A stretch of DNA of 25,443 nt from a virus: IMG/VR virus record IMGVR_UViG_3300017758_000121, positions 1-25,443 of that record. One strand, 5' to 3'. The translations under genes were made by a program, and so were the position numbers. Below the pieces are notes generated by a model. That model was not told the DNA's origin. It worked only from the letters and a program-made list of their open reading frames with translations, and searched no databases. Below are positions 1-8,568 of the stretch, piece by piece. Positions within the stretch are counted from its first letter, which is position 1, and each line of letters starts with the position of its first letter.

Positions 1-106
1 CAGTATCCATACGGCTACCTTCTACTAAGTTACCTTCTTCATCTGATTTAGCACCTTCAACTACAATTAGTTGTGTACCTTTAGGACCCCAAGTTATTTC
101 ACTCAT
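1..106 (-). CDS. Partial late-operon protein (N-terminal 35 residues)
   Basis: An open frame begins with ATG at 104-106 on the - strand (MSEITWGPKGTQLIVVEGAK...) and runs off the left edge. Its ATG overlaps the TGA of the upstream Nudix-domain gene in an ATGA arrangement, the same coupling used between other genes of this operon, which supports the start. Only about 35 residues are visible, with acidic and polar character, and they are not enough to recognise a family. From its place after portal and internal virion proteins it is probably another structural gene; that is inference from position only. Confidence 0.7.
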   Translation of the reverse strand, partial: MSEITWGPKGTQLIVVEGAKSDEEGNLVEGSRMDT

Positions 107-1578
107 CTATCTAACATCTTTCCTAGCCAACCATACCCTAAATTATCAAGTTTTTCATACTCTGTTTTTTCAGGCATGTTTTCAACTAACTTTGCAGTTG
201 GGGATATTTTAGCTGTTTCTTGTAAATTAGCTATTACTTGGTCTTTGTAACTTTCATTATTTTTAGGTGCTTTATATCCAGGTACAATGTATGGCATTAT
301 TGGTTCTAATAATTTTTGTGCAGCAGGTTCTGCTACAGCATATCCAATTAAACCTAATTCATACATATCTAAATAATTTAAACCACCAATAGCAAGTTTT
401 TTTAATCTGTTTTTTAATACTTGTTTTAATTGGTTACCTTTTAATGGTGCATTAGGTGTATCTATAACAATGTCATCAGGTATATTATCTATTGTATCAA
501 TTACTTCATCAGGAAACATATCAGCGTTTGATTGTTCTAATGCTTTTAATGTATCGTCCATTTGTGCTGTAGGGTCTACACCTCTTGATGTGTTTTCATT
601 AAGCCATTCTCTAGCAGACAATGCAACTTCATCTGTATCGTCTACAAAAGATTTTGCTACATCTGTTTTAAACTCTGTGTTTATATTATTTATTTGTGAA
701 GATGTCATAGTTTTAGTATCAGTAATATAATCTTTACCATACTTTTCTCCATACCATTCTGCTATTTCAGCATCTGTTGTTGCTGCCATATGTTCATCAA
801 ATGGTGTAGTTTCTATTGGTCCTTCACCTTCAAATTGGTCAGGTGGAAAATTTGTTTCAAATTCTGCATCAAATGTATTTCTAATATTTGTATCTTGTGA
901 TAAATCAATAGCATTAAAATTATCAGACACTCTTTTTTTATTAACTTCTACAATAAATTCTTGATTTCGTTTTGTATTTTCTTCTACAATATCAAACAGT
1001 TTATTTTTATTAGTATCATTAAAACCTTGTCCTTGCAAACCATCTTTACCTTTGTAACTATCAAGTATCCATTCTGCATGACCAAATGCTAAATCAATAT
1101 TTTTGTTTGTAATTTGTTTTATATTTACAAACTTTGCAGATAATGCGTCATCAGAAGCAATAGGAATAAAATTACTATCTACTACAAATACTTTTCCGTA
1201 TACATCAACACCTTTACCTGCTCTAGCGTCCCAGTCAAATCTGTTTAATTTAGGAGATAAATCATAACTATCAACAATATCTGTTGTTTGTAAACCCACT
1301 TCTTCTAGTGCTTCTCTACCTATAAAGTCTTCAATAGTATCCATTCCTTCTTCGTAAATACCTCCAGGTAAAGCGTATCCATTTTGATGAGGACCTCTTT
1401 TTCTTTGTATTAACAAAACATCAAAATCTTTCATTCCATCATTCATTTTAATAATTACTGCATCTCCAGTTATTTGTTTTTTATTAAATTTTTTATAAGT
1501 AAAATCATTAGTTACTTCATTAACTTCTGGTGAAAAATCAGGATTATAATAAGGGTCTTGTTTAGGGTCACGTGACAT
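103..1578 (-). CDS. Virion-operon protein with N-terminal Nudix-like hydrolase domain
   Basis: This is a 491-residue protein. Residues about 36-180 look like a Nudix fold: a strand with GDAVIIK near 38-44, LPGGIYEEG at 70-78 and REALEEVGL at 88-96. The usual Nudix box is G-x5-E-x7-REUxEExGU. Here the downstream REUxEExGU half is intact, but the GG-to-R spacing is one residue longer than usual and Met/Asp (79/80) stand where the first Glu is expected, so activity is uncertain. Nudix enzymes cleave nucleoside diphosphates linked to another group; the substrate cannot be told here. The remaining ~300 residues are acidic, with a hydrophobic stretch around 405-425 and no family I recognise. The start ATG overlaps the stop of the 381-residue gene (TAATG), and its stop overlaps the next ATG. 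The fusion or embedding of a Nudix domain in the structural operon is unusual. Confidence 0.75.
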   Translation of the reverse strand: MSRDPKQDPYYNPDFSPEVNEVTNDFTYKKFNKKQITGDAVIIKMNDGMKDFDVLLIQRKRGPHQNGYALPGGIYEEGMDTIEDFIGREALEEVGLQTTDIVDSYDLSPKLNRFDWDARAGKGVDVYGKVFVVDSNFIPIASDDALSAKFVNIKQITNKNIDLAFGHAEWILDSYKGKDGLQGQGFNDTNKNKLFDIVEENTKRNQEFIVEVNKKRVSDNFNAIDLSQDTNIRNTFDAEFETNFPPDQFEGEGPIETTPFDEHMAATTDAEIAEWYGEKYGKDYITDTKTMTSSQINNINTEFKTDVAKSFVDDTDEVALSAREWLNENTSRGVDPTAQMDDTLKALEQSNADMFPDEVIDTIDNIPDDIVIDTPNAPLKGNQLKQVLKNRLKKLAIGGLNYLDMYELGLIGYAVAEPAAQKLLEPIMPYIVPGYKAPKNNESYKDQVIANLQETAKISPTAKLVENMPEKTEYEKLDNLGYGWLGKMLDR

Positions 1579-2723
1579 TATAACTGTCCAATCATAGCTT
1601 GTATTAATGCTGCTTGTTGTCTTCTAGCTGCATTACCTTGTTCAATAGCAGACATTTCGCCTTCTAAATCTTGTTCTATTTGTTGAGTTACTTCAGCTTC
1701 AGGGTCTGTTATTTGAAATATATCTGTACGTAATTCTTGTTCAGGTACTACTTGTTCTCTGCCTTCTAAAGATACTGACATATCTGCATCTTGAAATATA
1801 TTTTTAGTACGTACTGCTTTTTGTAATGCTTGTAATTCTTTAAATCTTGTTGAATACTGTGTTGCTAATGCAGTAACGTATCTATCTTTTTCTTTTGCAG
1901 TAGCTTCTCTAGGTACTAACTGATTAAATATTTCATCAAGAGTATCGTCCATTTCTGCATAAGTAGGTATTGTATATTGTGCTGCAAGTACTTGTGTTGC
2001 TTCTTCATCTCTAAGTTTTTCTTGTGCTTCTTCTTGTAAACGTACATCTCTACCTAATGCTTCTACTGCTAAATCAAGTACAGCTCTAGCAAATATAATA
2101 TCTCTGCTTTCATTTTCTAAAAATCCATAATGTCCTGTACCATATTCTGTTATAAGTGCTTCACCTTGTTCACTATCTTTATCAATAAATATATTTGTAT
2201 CTGCATAATCTAAAACAACAGATAAAGCGTTTGCAGTTTTTTGACCAAACTCATCTTCATCATCAAAGTAATCAGCTTCAACTACACCACTTCTAATTAA
2301 ATCTTGTTGTAATCCTGCAACTAATTCAGGTTGTAAAGTTATGTTATATAGTGAAGCAAAGCCATCAGGAAATGCACTAGCTACTTCTACTTGTTTTAAT
2401 CCACCAGTTTCAGGGTCATAAACATAATAACCACGTTCACTTAAAAAACTTGGGTCAAGATTGTATTGAGTTAATGCTTGATTAACACTTTCATCTACTA
2501 TATTTTGTACTTCATTTTCATTAACAAGTCCTGCACCACCTGCTTGTCCTTGTACTGCTTCTATTTCTTCAATAATAAAATTTATAATTGTAGGGTCTTC
2601 AAGTTCAATAGCTGTTACTACTCTGTCATAAAATCCGCCAAGAGCTTGTCTAGCTTCAGCACTATCTATTTGGTCTGCTGTTATACCAAAGTTTTCTTGT
2701 AATAATTCGTTTATTTTATCCAC
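1578..2723 (-). CDS. Acidic 381-residue internal or structural protein
   Basis: The frame starts at GTG (2721-2723) and overlaps the end of the 1767-residue gene by 8 bases. The protein is strongly acidic and rich in Gln, Glu and Ala, with predicted helices and a Gln-rich C-terminus. The segment around residues 140-170 (LIRSGVVEADYFDDEDEF followed by GQKTANALSVVLDYAD) resembles the short helical repeats of phage peptidoglycan-binding-like and internal proteins, where a GxxTxxAL pattern follows an acidic loop. A later segment, around 270-300 (REATAKEKDRYVTAL), resembles a spacer seen in the same class of actinophage proteins. I infer a virion-internal or tail-associated role from operon position and these weak resemblances. 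It has no recognised enzymatic motif. Confidence 0.65.
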   Translation of the reverse strand: MDKINELLQENFGITADQIDSAEARQALGGFYDRVVTAIELEDPTIINFIIEEIEAVQGQAGGAGLVNENEVQNIVDESVNQALTQYNLDPSFLSERGYYVYDPETGGLKQVEVASAFPDGFASLYNITLQPELVAGLQQDLIRSGVVEADYFDDEDEFGQKTANALSVVLDYADTNIFIDKDSEQGEALITEYGTGHYGFLENESRDIIFARAVLDLAVEALGRDVRLQEEAQEKLRDEEATQVLAAQYTIPTYAEMDDTLDEIFNQLVPREATAKEKDRYVTALATQYSTRFKELQALQKAVRTKNIFQDADMSVSLEGREQVVPEQELRTDIFQITDPEAEVTQQIEQDLEGEMSAIEQGNAARRQQAALIQAMIGQL

Positions 2724-5700
2724 TTATAATACCCATTATTTCTGTATCATCTCTAAATAATCTACTGTAAACACCAATCCAAACATACTTGAAATCAGGA
2801 TAGTCTTCAATAATTTTCTTTGCAATCTGTGCAACTCCTAGTCTTAATGCTTTAGCTTTTGCATCATTACTGCTTAACCACCACTCAGGACTATCTGAAG
2901 GTGATAACTCAGCAGATATAGAAAGGGCTTGTTCCCATACAGGATTAAACTCAGCAAATGCTTTACCGCTCTCTGTACTCATTATTGTATCATTTGACAA
3001 CCACTTATCTTGCATTTCTCGTAAAACCTCTTTTGATTTAACTGGATTAATTAATCCATAATCTTGTTGAAATCCTGGTAATTCCTTTATTAAATAGTTT
3101 CTATATACTCTAAGTAATATTGTTTTTTCTGTACTTGTAGCACCTGTAGCTTCTACTTGTTCTTTAAAAGCTGTATATCTGTAATAACCTAATGTGTCAT
3201 TTACTTGTCTTTGATACTGTTCAGGGTCTAATGTTTCTATGTCACCTTTATTAAATGCATCATACATTTGTGAATAATTACGTTCATCATATGGACTATC
3301 AGGTATTACGTAATATCCTGATACATCTAAATTATCAAACACTTCTTTATGTTTTGCTTGAAACTCCATAACCCTATTAGTAAATGATTGTCTACCTACT
3401 TTAGATTGTGTTTTAGGTGCAGTTAACCAACCATGTTCTATACCGTATGTAGCAACAAAATCATTAAACGCAGCTATATTATCGCTATCGTTTTCATCAA
3501 CTAATTTAGTAAACTCTTGAGCAAGTACTTGTGTTCCCCACCATTTACCATTTTTATCTTCTATATAATATCTTGGTGTCCAACCTGTAGGTAAAAAGAA
3601 TTGTGATACACCTCTAAATAAATAAAGTTTAGATGCTTGAAATTTAGAATACTCTAAATACGCTTCATCTACTGTAAGTCCCTTATCTATGTATTTTTGT
3701 AGTTTACCTTGTTTTTCTAATGCTTTATCTCTACCAACAGCTTTACCATATTTATATATATCAATAGTTGTAGATGCACGTAATTGTTGTGCTTCATCTC
3801 CTACACCAACAGCAGCTTGTATTTTTTTAAGCCATGCAGGTAAAGGAACTACATCAGATGCTCTTGGAGGTCCAAACTCACCATAAAGTAATCCTCTAAC
3901 TTCATTTCCTAAACCATGTCTAGGTAATACTTTATCTGCAATAACACCTACATAAGGTAATGGTGCAGGTATAAAACCTTGACCTAACAAGTTAATACCT
4001 TGAACAAAACCTTTAGGTGCAACACGTACATCAGATTGTTCACCAAATATAGATTTAGTTAAGAAATCTGAACCTGGATATACAAACATTTCTGAACCTG
4101 AACCATTAGGGTCAGGTGCAAAGAAACCTTCTCCTACATAACTATTAGCATTAGAACCTCTAGCACCTGTTACAAATAATTGTGCTTGTCTTGCTCTATA
4201 AGGATTAGCTATAAGTAACTTACTCCATGTTTGTGCAAGTTCAAACCATACTTCAGGAAATGGAAATATGTTTCTAGTTATATCAGATATTAAATGTTTT
4301 TTAGATGCATCATATAAAAGTTCTTTTGTTGCAGCTAAACCATAAGCTCTACTTTGTGTATTAGCTAAATCATAGTTATCTATTTTTTGTGCAGATACTA
4401 TTCCTTTTAATCCTTCTAGTTCTTCAATAACTTTTTTAGGTATCTTAGCTTCTTTAGCTTCTTTAATAAATTGTTTTTGTAAATCATCAGACATACTTCC
4501 AAAGTTATCAGAAATCCATTGCCATCTATATTGTTTCCATACAACAGACCTAGATAAATAAGCATTTGGTTTAGTCATTAAATGTTTGAAAGCTATATCA
4601 ACTTTACTATCTAACCATTGTTCTAACTTACCAAGTGTTCCAGTTGGATTTAATGTTTGTGGTTTATAATATTTAACTACACCAAACTCTTGTCCTTCAT
4701 CTAGATACTTAGATAAACCTCTATATATATTTTCTAAATGTTTTTTGTTATATTCTTTTGTAACATCAGGTATAAATTCTACTGCAGAACCACCAGGTAA
4801 ATTCATTTTACCTGTCCATATAGCATCACGTATTTCTTGATTACCACCATAAATACCAAACTTATAACTATATTTATCTCCTGCAATATAATTTTTACCT
4901 TCTATTAATTGTTCACCTGTTTTTATTCTTATACGTGCTTCAACAGATGCTAAGTATGCGTCCATATCTTGTGTGTTACTTAAAAGACTTTTATATTTTT
5001 TACCACCAATACGTGCTAATTCTTCTCTAAAAGGTAAAGCAGCTTTACTTCTAAACCACGCCTTAGACCCATCATTAAAACCATTTTCAGCTAAATGTCT
5101 AGCAATAGGGTCATTACGTAATTGTATTAACTCTAAAGCAACACCATTAACATATTCAGGCGCTCCTTTATTTAAAGGAATAAAATCTCTAGCCATTTTA
5201 CTTTGTTTATTGTATTGACCTTTTAATGCACCTGCAGACCAGTTACTGTTAGTTACTTCTCTGTATTCAAGAGTTTCTCTAATCTTTGCACTATCAACTC
5301 CACCTGCACTTTCACCAAAAAATCTTTTAGATAATTTGCCTGCTTGACCATGTGACCTAGCCCAAACCATATGACTTGCAGGGTGAACAAACATATTGTC
5401 TAATCCTGCTGCTGCCATACGCATACTTTCTTCTAAGAATACTCTGACAAACCAAGCACCTCTAAGTAGTACTAATGGTTTAAATAAATTACGTGTCATA
5501 TAATCTAATGTCAATGTATATGCATCATCTGTTAAATTTTTAGAAGGAATTATGCCTTTAAAATTTGTATCTCCTCGTAGTAGTTGAATTATATTTTTAC
5601 TTGTATGTGTTAAATTAGCTTTTAACCCACCTTCAAACTCATCACCATAAGTAGTAAATAATTCACCCATAGCTCTATTTATTAATCTGTAATCTACAAG

Positions 5701-8019
5701 TGGTGCATGTAAATCAGCAGCTTCTGCTAATAAATGTAATGACGGAATAATTATTTCTATTTTGTCACCATTAATATCTCTTTCAACAACTGTTTCTACA
5801 ACATCACCAACAAATGGCATATTGTCACCTTTAACACTGTCAATAAAATATTGTCTAATAGCACCGTTTTCTTGAAATATTTTTTTTGCCATATTAACTG
5901 TTGCAATATTTTTACCTGATTGTTGCATAATAAATTCATCTCTTAATATTTGTTGATATGCAAATGTTTGTATTGCTTCAAAATCACCATCAGCAATATC
6001 TATAAGTTCATCAACATAAGGTTTCATAGCATCAAAAGACCAACCTGTAGTTTGCATATGTGCTATTAAATTACGTACTGCTTCATCTCTATTAGTAAAA
6101 GATAATCCTTGGTCAGGTGTAACACTTAATAATTTATTAAAATATGGTTTATATCCACTTCTTAAATTTGCACTAAATCCCATAAGTTCTGCAAAGTTTT
6201 CACCTTCATATGGTTGTTTCTTAAGAAAATTAATTGTTCTTTTAGCACCACCTGCTAAATAAGAACCTGCACTTCTAAATGCTGCATCTTCATTACCTAT
6301 AGCTGTAAGAGCTTTACCTGCAGTTTGTTTTAATACATTAGAACTTTGTGACAATTCTTTTCCTGCTTGTGCTGATTGTCTTAATACAGCATTAGTAATA
6401 CCTGATTGTTTTCCTGGTACTTGTGTAATTACACCTGTATCAAACAATTCATCAAGTACACCTCTAACTGATAAGTAATTATCTGCATCAGCAATTCTTT
6501 TAGCTACTTGATAATTTAAATTTGTAAAACCAGGAGTAGTCATAATTTTTGCTACATTACTTTCTTCTGTTAATGCACGTGTTACTTGCCTACCAAAAGG
6601 AGAGTTCATTAAATCACGTGATGTATTTCTAAATAATGATTTTCTAGTACCACCAATTACACCTGCTTGTTTATATAATTTACGCCCTGCTCTTACATCT
6701 TGAGCTTGTTCTTTAGAAAACTTTCTAATTAATTGTCCATTACGTCCTGATATTTTTATTTTTTTATCTTTAAATGGGTCAACGCTATCTTCTAAGTCAT
6801 CTATGTTTTTAGTAAACGCAGTTAAATAATCTTCAACTTTTGCAGCATTTTTAGCTTCTAATAATTTATCAACTGTTACAGCACCTTTACCTAGTTTTCC
6901 TAAAGCACCAATACCTTTAGCTAATGGTATATCTGCAGCTAACATTGCAGCTCCATCAATAAGACCTGACATAATATTTGCTTGTGTAGTACCACTAGGA
7001 GTAACTTGATAGGTTATTGCTCTACCAGGGCTATAAGGTTGTAATACGCCTGTATCTAATCCACGACTATTACGCCACCAATTAGAAATACTAAACATAT
7101 CATTTATGTTATTGCCTGGTGCATAATCAGATTTACGTCCTTCAAAAAACATAATTTTATTTGGGTCTGATAATGAAGTATATTCTTGTATTCCAAGTGC
7201 TTCGTTAGCTCTAATAGGTGTACCTATGTTTTCATAAAATACTTTTTTAGCATCTTCAGGAGATAATCCCATATCAACAAGTCTGTGATACCTTGCATCA
7301 TCTTCTGCTAATATACTTTCAAATAAAAATTTTCTACCTTCTCTTTGATAGTTGACTGGATTACCTTCTAACGCTTCTCTAAAAGCAGCTCCAAATGCAG
7401 TTTCTCCTGCTTTTTCGTTTGCTTCTCCCCACATGTCTACATAAGAACGTAATTCACCCCACATGTTTTTATCTTTACCAATATCAGGAACTTCTGTATT
7501 AGATACAAACATTTGTAAATTAGATTGTGCTTCTTCTTTTGTGTAACCTTCTTGTAAAAATTTATCATAAAACATTAAATCAGCAACATACTTACGTTGT
7601 CTGTTTAACATACGTATTTTTTCTCCAAAACTTTCTAATGCAAGTAATCCCCATATACCTAACTCAGCATCACCTTTTAATGCTTTACTTATATTTAAAG
7701 TCATATCTTGATGTTCAGGATATAAATATTCACCATTAACATCAGTAGAAGCTAACTCCCATACTTTTTTACCATACTCAGCTTGATTAATTGCATACTT
7801 ATCTGCTACATCTTCCATAGCTTTGCTTTCAGGATTAGCACCAGTTAATGCTGCGGATATACTTAAACTTTGTGGCATACCAGGATATTTTTGAGTAATA
7901 GCAATCATACGTTGAGCAACATCACTCGTCATATTCTTTTTAAGATTTTGAAATTTTCTATCTCTAGCTTCGTTTTGTTTAGCTAAATCTTCTTCAAATA
8001 CAGGGTCAGGGTAATACAT
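2716..8019 (-). CDS. Very large (1767-residue) virion protein, probably internal or ejected
   Basis: A single uninterrupted frame of 1767 residues fills more than 5 kb, directly downstream of portal and two small genes. The N-terminus is charged and helical (MYYPDPVFEEDLAKQNEARD). Mid-protein segments are Ala/Gly-rich and moderately hydrophobic, for example around 345-375 (IMSGLIDGAAMLAADIPLAK), which could contact membrane. I see no Walker, lysozyme or polymerase motif by eye. In podoviruses, and in several marine and actinobacterial phages, proteins of this size near the portal are internal core or ejection proteins; a tape-measure role is the main alternative. Function is inferred from size and context. 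The ATG shares a base with the stop of the preceding 134-residue gene. The frame shows no sign of a frameshift or insertion. Confidence 0.65.
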   Translation of the reverse strand: MYYPDPVFEEDLAKQNEARDRKFQNLKKNMTSDVAQRMIAITQKYPGMPQSLSISAALTGANPESKAMEDVADKYAINQAEYGKKVWELASTDVNGEYLYPEHQDMTLNISKALKGDAELGIWGLLALESFGEKIRMLNRQRKYVADLMFYDKFLQEGYTKEEAQSNLQMFVSNTEVPDIGKDKNMWGELRSYVDMWGEANEKAGETAFGAAFREALEGNPVNYQREGRKFLFESILAEDDARYHRLVDMGLSPEDAKKVFYENIGTPIRANEALGIQEYTSLSDPNKIMFFEGRKSDYAPGNNINDMFSISNWWRNSRGLDTGVLQPYSPGRAITYQVTPSGTTQANIMSGLIDGAAMLAADIPLAKGIGALGKLGKGAVTVDKLLEAKNAAKVEDYLTAFTKNIDDLEDSVDPFKDKKIKISGRNGQLIRKFSKEQAQDVRAGRKLYKQAGVIGGTRKSLFRNTSRDLMNSPFGRQVTRALTEESNVAKIMTTPGFTNLNYQVAKRIADADNYLSVRGVLDELFDTGVITQVPGKQSGITNAVLRQSAQAGKELSQSSNVLKQTAGKALTAIGNEDAAFRSAGSYLAGGAKRTINFLKKQPYEGENFAELMGFSANLRSGYKPYFNKLLSVTPDQGLSFTNRDEAVRNLIAHMQTTGWSFDAMKPYVDELIDIADGDFEAIQTFAYQQILRDEFIMQQSGKNIATVNMAKKIFQENGAIRQYFIDSVKGDNMPFVGDVVETVVERDINGDKIEIIIPSLHLLAEAADLHAPLVDYRLINRAMGELFTTYGDEFEGGLKANLTHTSKNIIQLLRGDTNFKGIIPSKNLTDDAYTLTLDYMTRNLFKPLVLLRGAWFVRVFLEESMRMAAAGLDNMFVHPASHMVWARSHGQAGKLSKRFFGESAGGVDSAKIRETLEYREVTNSNWSAGALKGQYNKQSKMARDFIPLNKGAPEYVNGVALELIQLRNDPIARHLAENGFNDGSKAWFRSKAALPFREELARIGGKKYKSLLSNTQDMDAYLASVEARIRIKTGEQLIEGKNYIAGDKYSYKFGIYGGNQEIRDAIWTGKMNLPGGSAVEFIPDVTKEYNKKHLENIYRGLSKYLDEGQEFGVVKYYKPQTLNPTGTLGKLEQWLDSKVDIAFKHLMTKPNAYLSRSVVWKQYRWQWISDNFGSMSDDLQKQFIKEAKEAKIPKKVIEELEGLKGIVSAQKIDNYDLANTQSRAYGLAATKELLYDASKKHLISDITRNIFPFPEVWFELAQTWSKLLIANPYRARQAQLFVTGARGSNANSYVGEGFFAPDPNGSGSEMFVYPGSDFLTKSIFGEQSDVRVAPKGFVQGINLLGQGFIPAPLPYVGVIADKVLPRHGLGNEVRGLLYGEFGPPRASDVVPLPAWLKKIQAAVGVGDEAQQLRASTTIDIYKYGKAVGRDKALEKQGKLQKYIDKGLTVDEAYLEYSKFQASKLYLFRGVSQFFLPTGWTPRYYIEDKNGKWWGTQVLAQEFTKLVDENDSDNIAAFNDFVATYGIEHGWLTAPKTQSKVGRQSFTNRVMEFQAKHKEVFDNLDVSGYYVIPDSPYDERNYSQMYDAFNKGDIETLDPEQYQRQVNDTLGYYRYTAFKEQVEATGATSTEKTILLRVYRNYLIKELPGFQQDYGLINPVKSKEVLREMQDKWLSNDTIMSTESGKAFAEFNPVWEQALSISAELSPSDSPEWWLSSNDAKAKALRLGVAQIAKKIIEDYPDFKYVWIGVYSRLFRDDTEIMGIISG

Positions 8020-8423
8020 TAACTACTACCTTGATTAATCATCTCCGATATTATTGAGCTAGGATATACTTGATACATAGCAGCTAGTAACATATTAGCA
8101 TCTTCATCTATAGCTTGATTTGGAGGACTTCCTGGTCCTAACATAGCACCTTCTGTTATTGGTTCAGCAGGTCTTTCGGTTGGTGCAAATATATTTATTC
8201 CTCTACCTTGTGTACCTGATTGTGCAGCAACAGGTAATGGAGCAGCTTGTTGTTGGTCAACTAATGCTTTACCTTCACCATATTGTTGTCCTGGTATTCT
8301 TCTTATAGGTTGTGTTTTACTTCCTGCACCACCATCTGTTCTAGCAGATAATGCTCCTGGACCACTTGTAGCAGCAGGATTTTTAGGTTGTCTATAACCA
8401 CCTCTAGAACGTTTCTTTGCCAT
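8019..8423 (-). CDS. Pro/Gly/Gln-rich basic-to-acidic 134-residue virion-operon protein
   Basis: The N-terminus is basic and low-complexity (MAKKRSRGGYRQPKNPAA), followed by SGPGALSARTDGG, then QPIRRIPGQQYGEGKAL, a QQQAAPLP stretch, FAPTERPAEPITEG and an acidic helical C-terminus. From memory, this order of short motifs (SGPGALS-RTDGG, RRIPG-YGE-KAL, FAPTERP-EP) recurs in a small protein next to the portal in actinobacteriophages; that memory is the main reason for the host suggestion and should be checked. It is probably disordered. A strong GGAGG ribosome-binding site lies upstream, inside the end of the 54-residue gene. It might act as a scaffold-like or portal-associated factor, but the function is unknown. 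Confidence 0.75.
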   Translation of the reverse strand: MAKKRSRGGYRQPKNPAATSGPGALSARTDGGAGSKTQPIRRIPGQQYGEGKALVDQQQAAPLPVAAQSGTQGRGINIFAPTERPAEPITEGAMLGPGSPPNQAIDEDANMLLAAMYQVYPSSIISEMINQGSS

Positions 8424-8568
8424 TATCCTCCATTATTACTATAAAAATATTTGGGTAAGGTTGTAGTATTTCATATGCTTGATTGAAATCAACAACTGTT
8501 GTATCTCCATATTCTTCAGTTACTAAACTCCAAAACTCATTATCAATAAAATCTTCTGAAAAAGTCAT
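8404..8568 (-). CDS. Small acidic protein (54 residues) between portal and Pro/Gly-rich protein
   Basis: An open frame of 54 residues (MTFSEDFIDNEFWSLVTEEY... ending IMEDNGKETF) fills the only gap in the late operon. Its ATG shares a base with the portal stop codon, and its last 20 bases overlap the start of the 134-residue gene, so it matches the overlapping style of every other junction here. The protein is acidic and aromatic, with no recognised family. The overlap suggests translational coupling with the portal. The tight packing makes it likely to be real. Confidence 0.7.
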   Translation of the reverse strand: MTFSEDFIDNEFWSLVTEEYGDTTVVDFNQAYEILQPYPNIFIVIMEDNGKETF

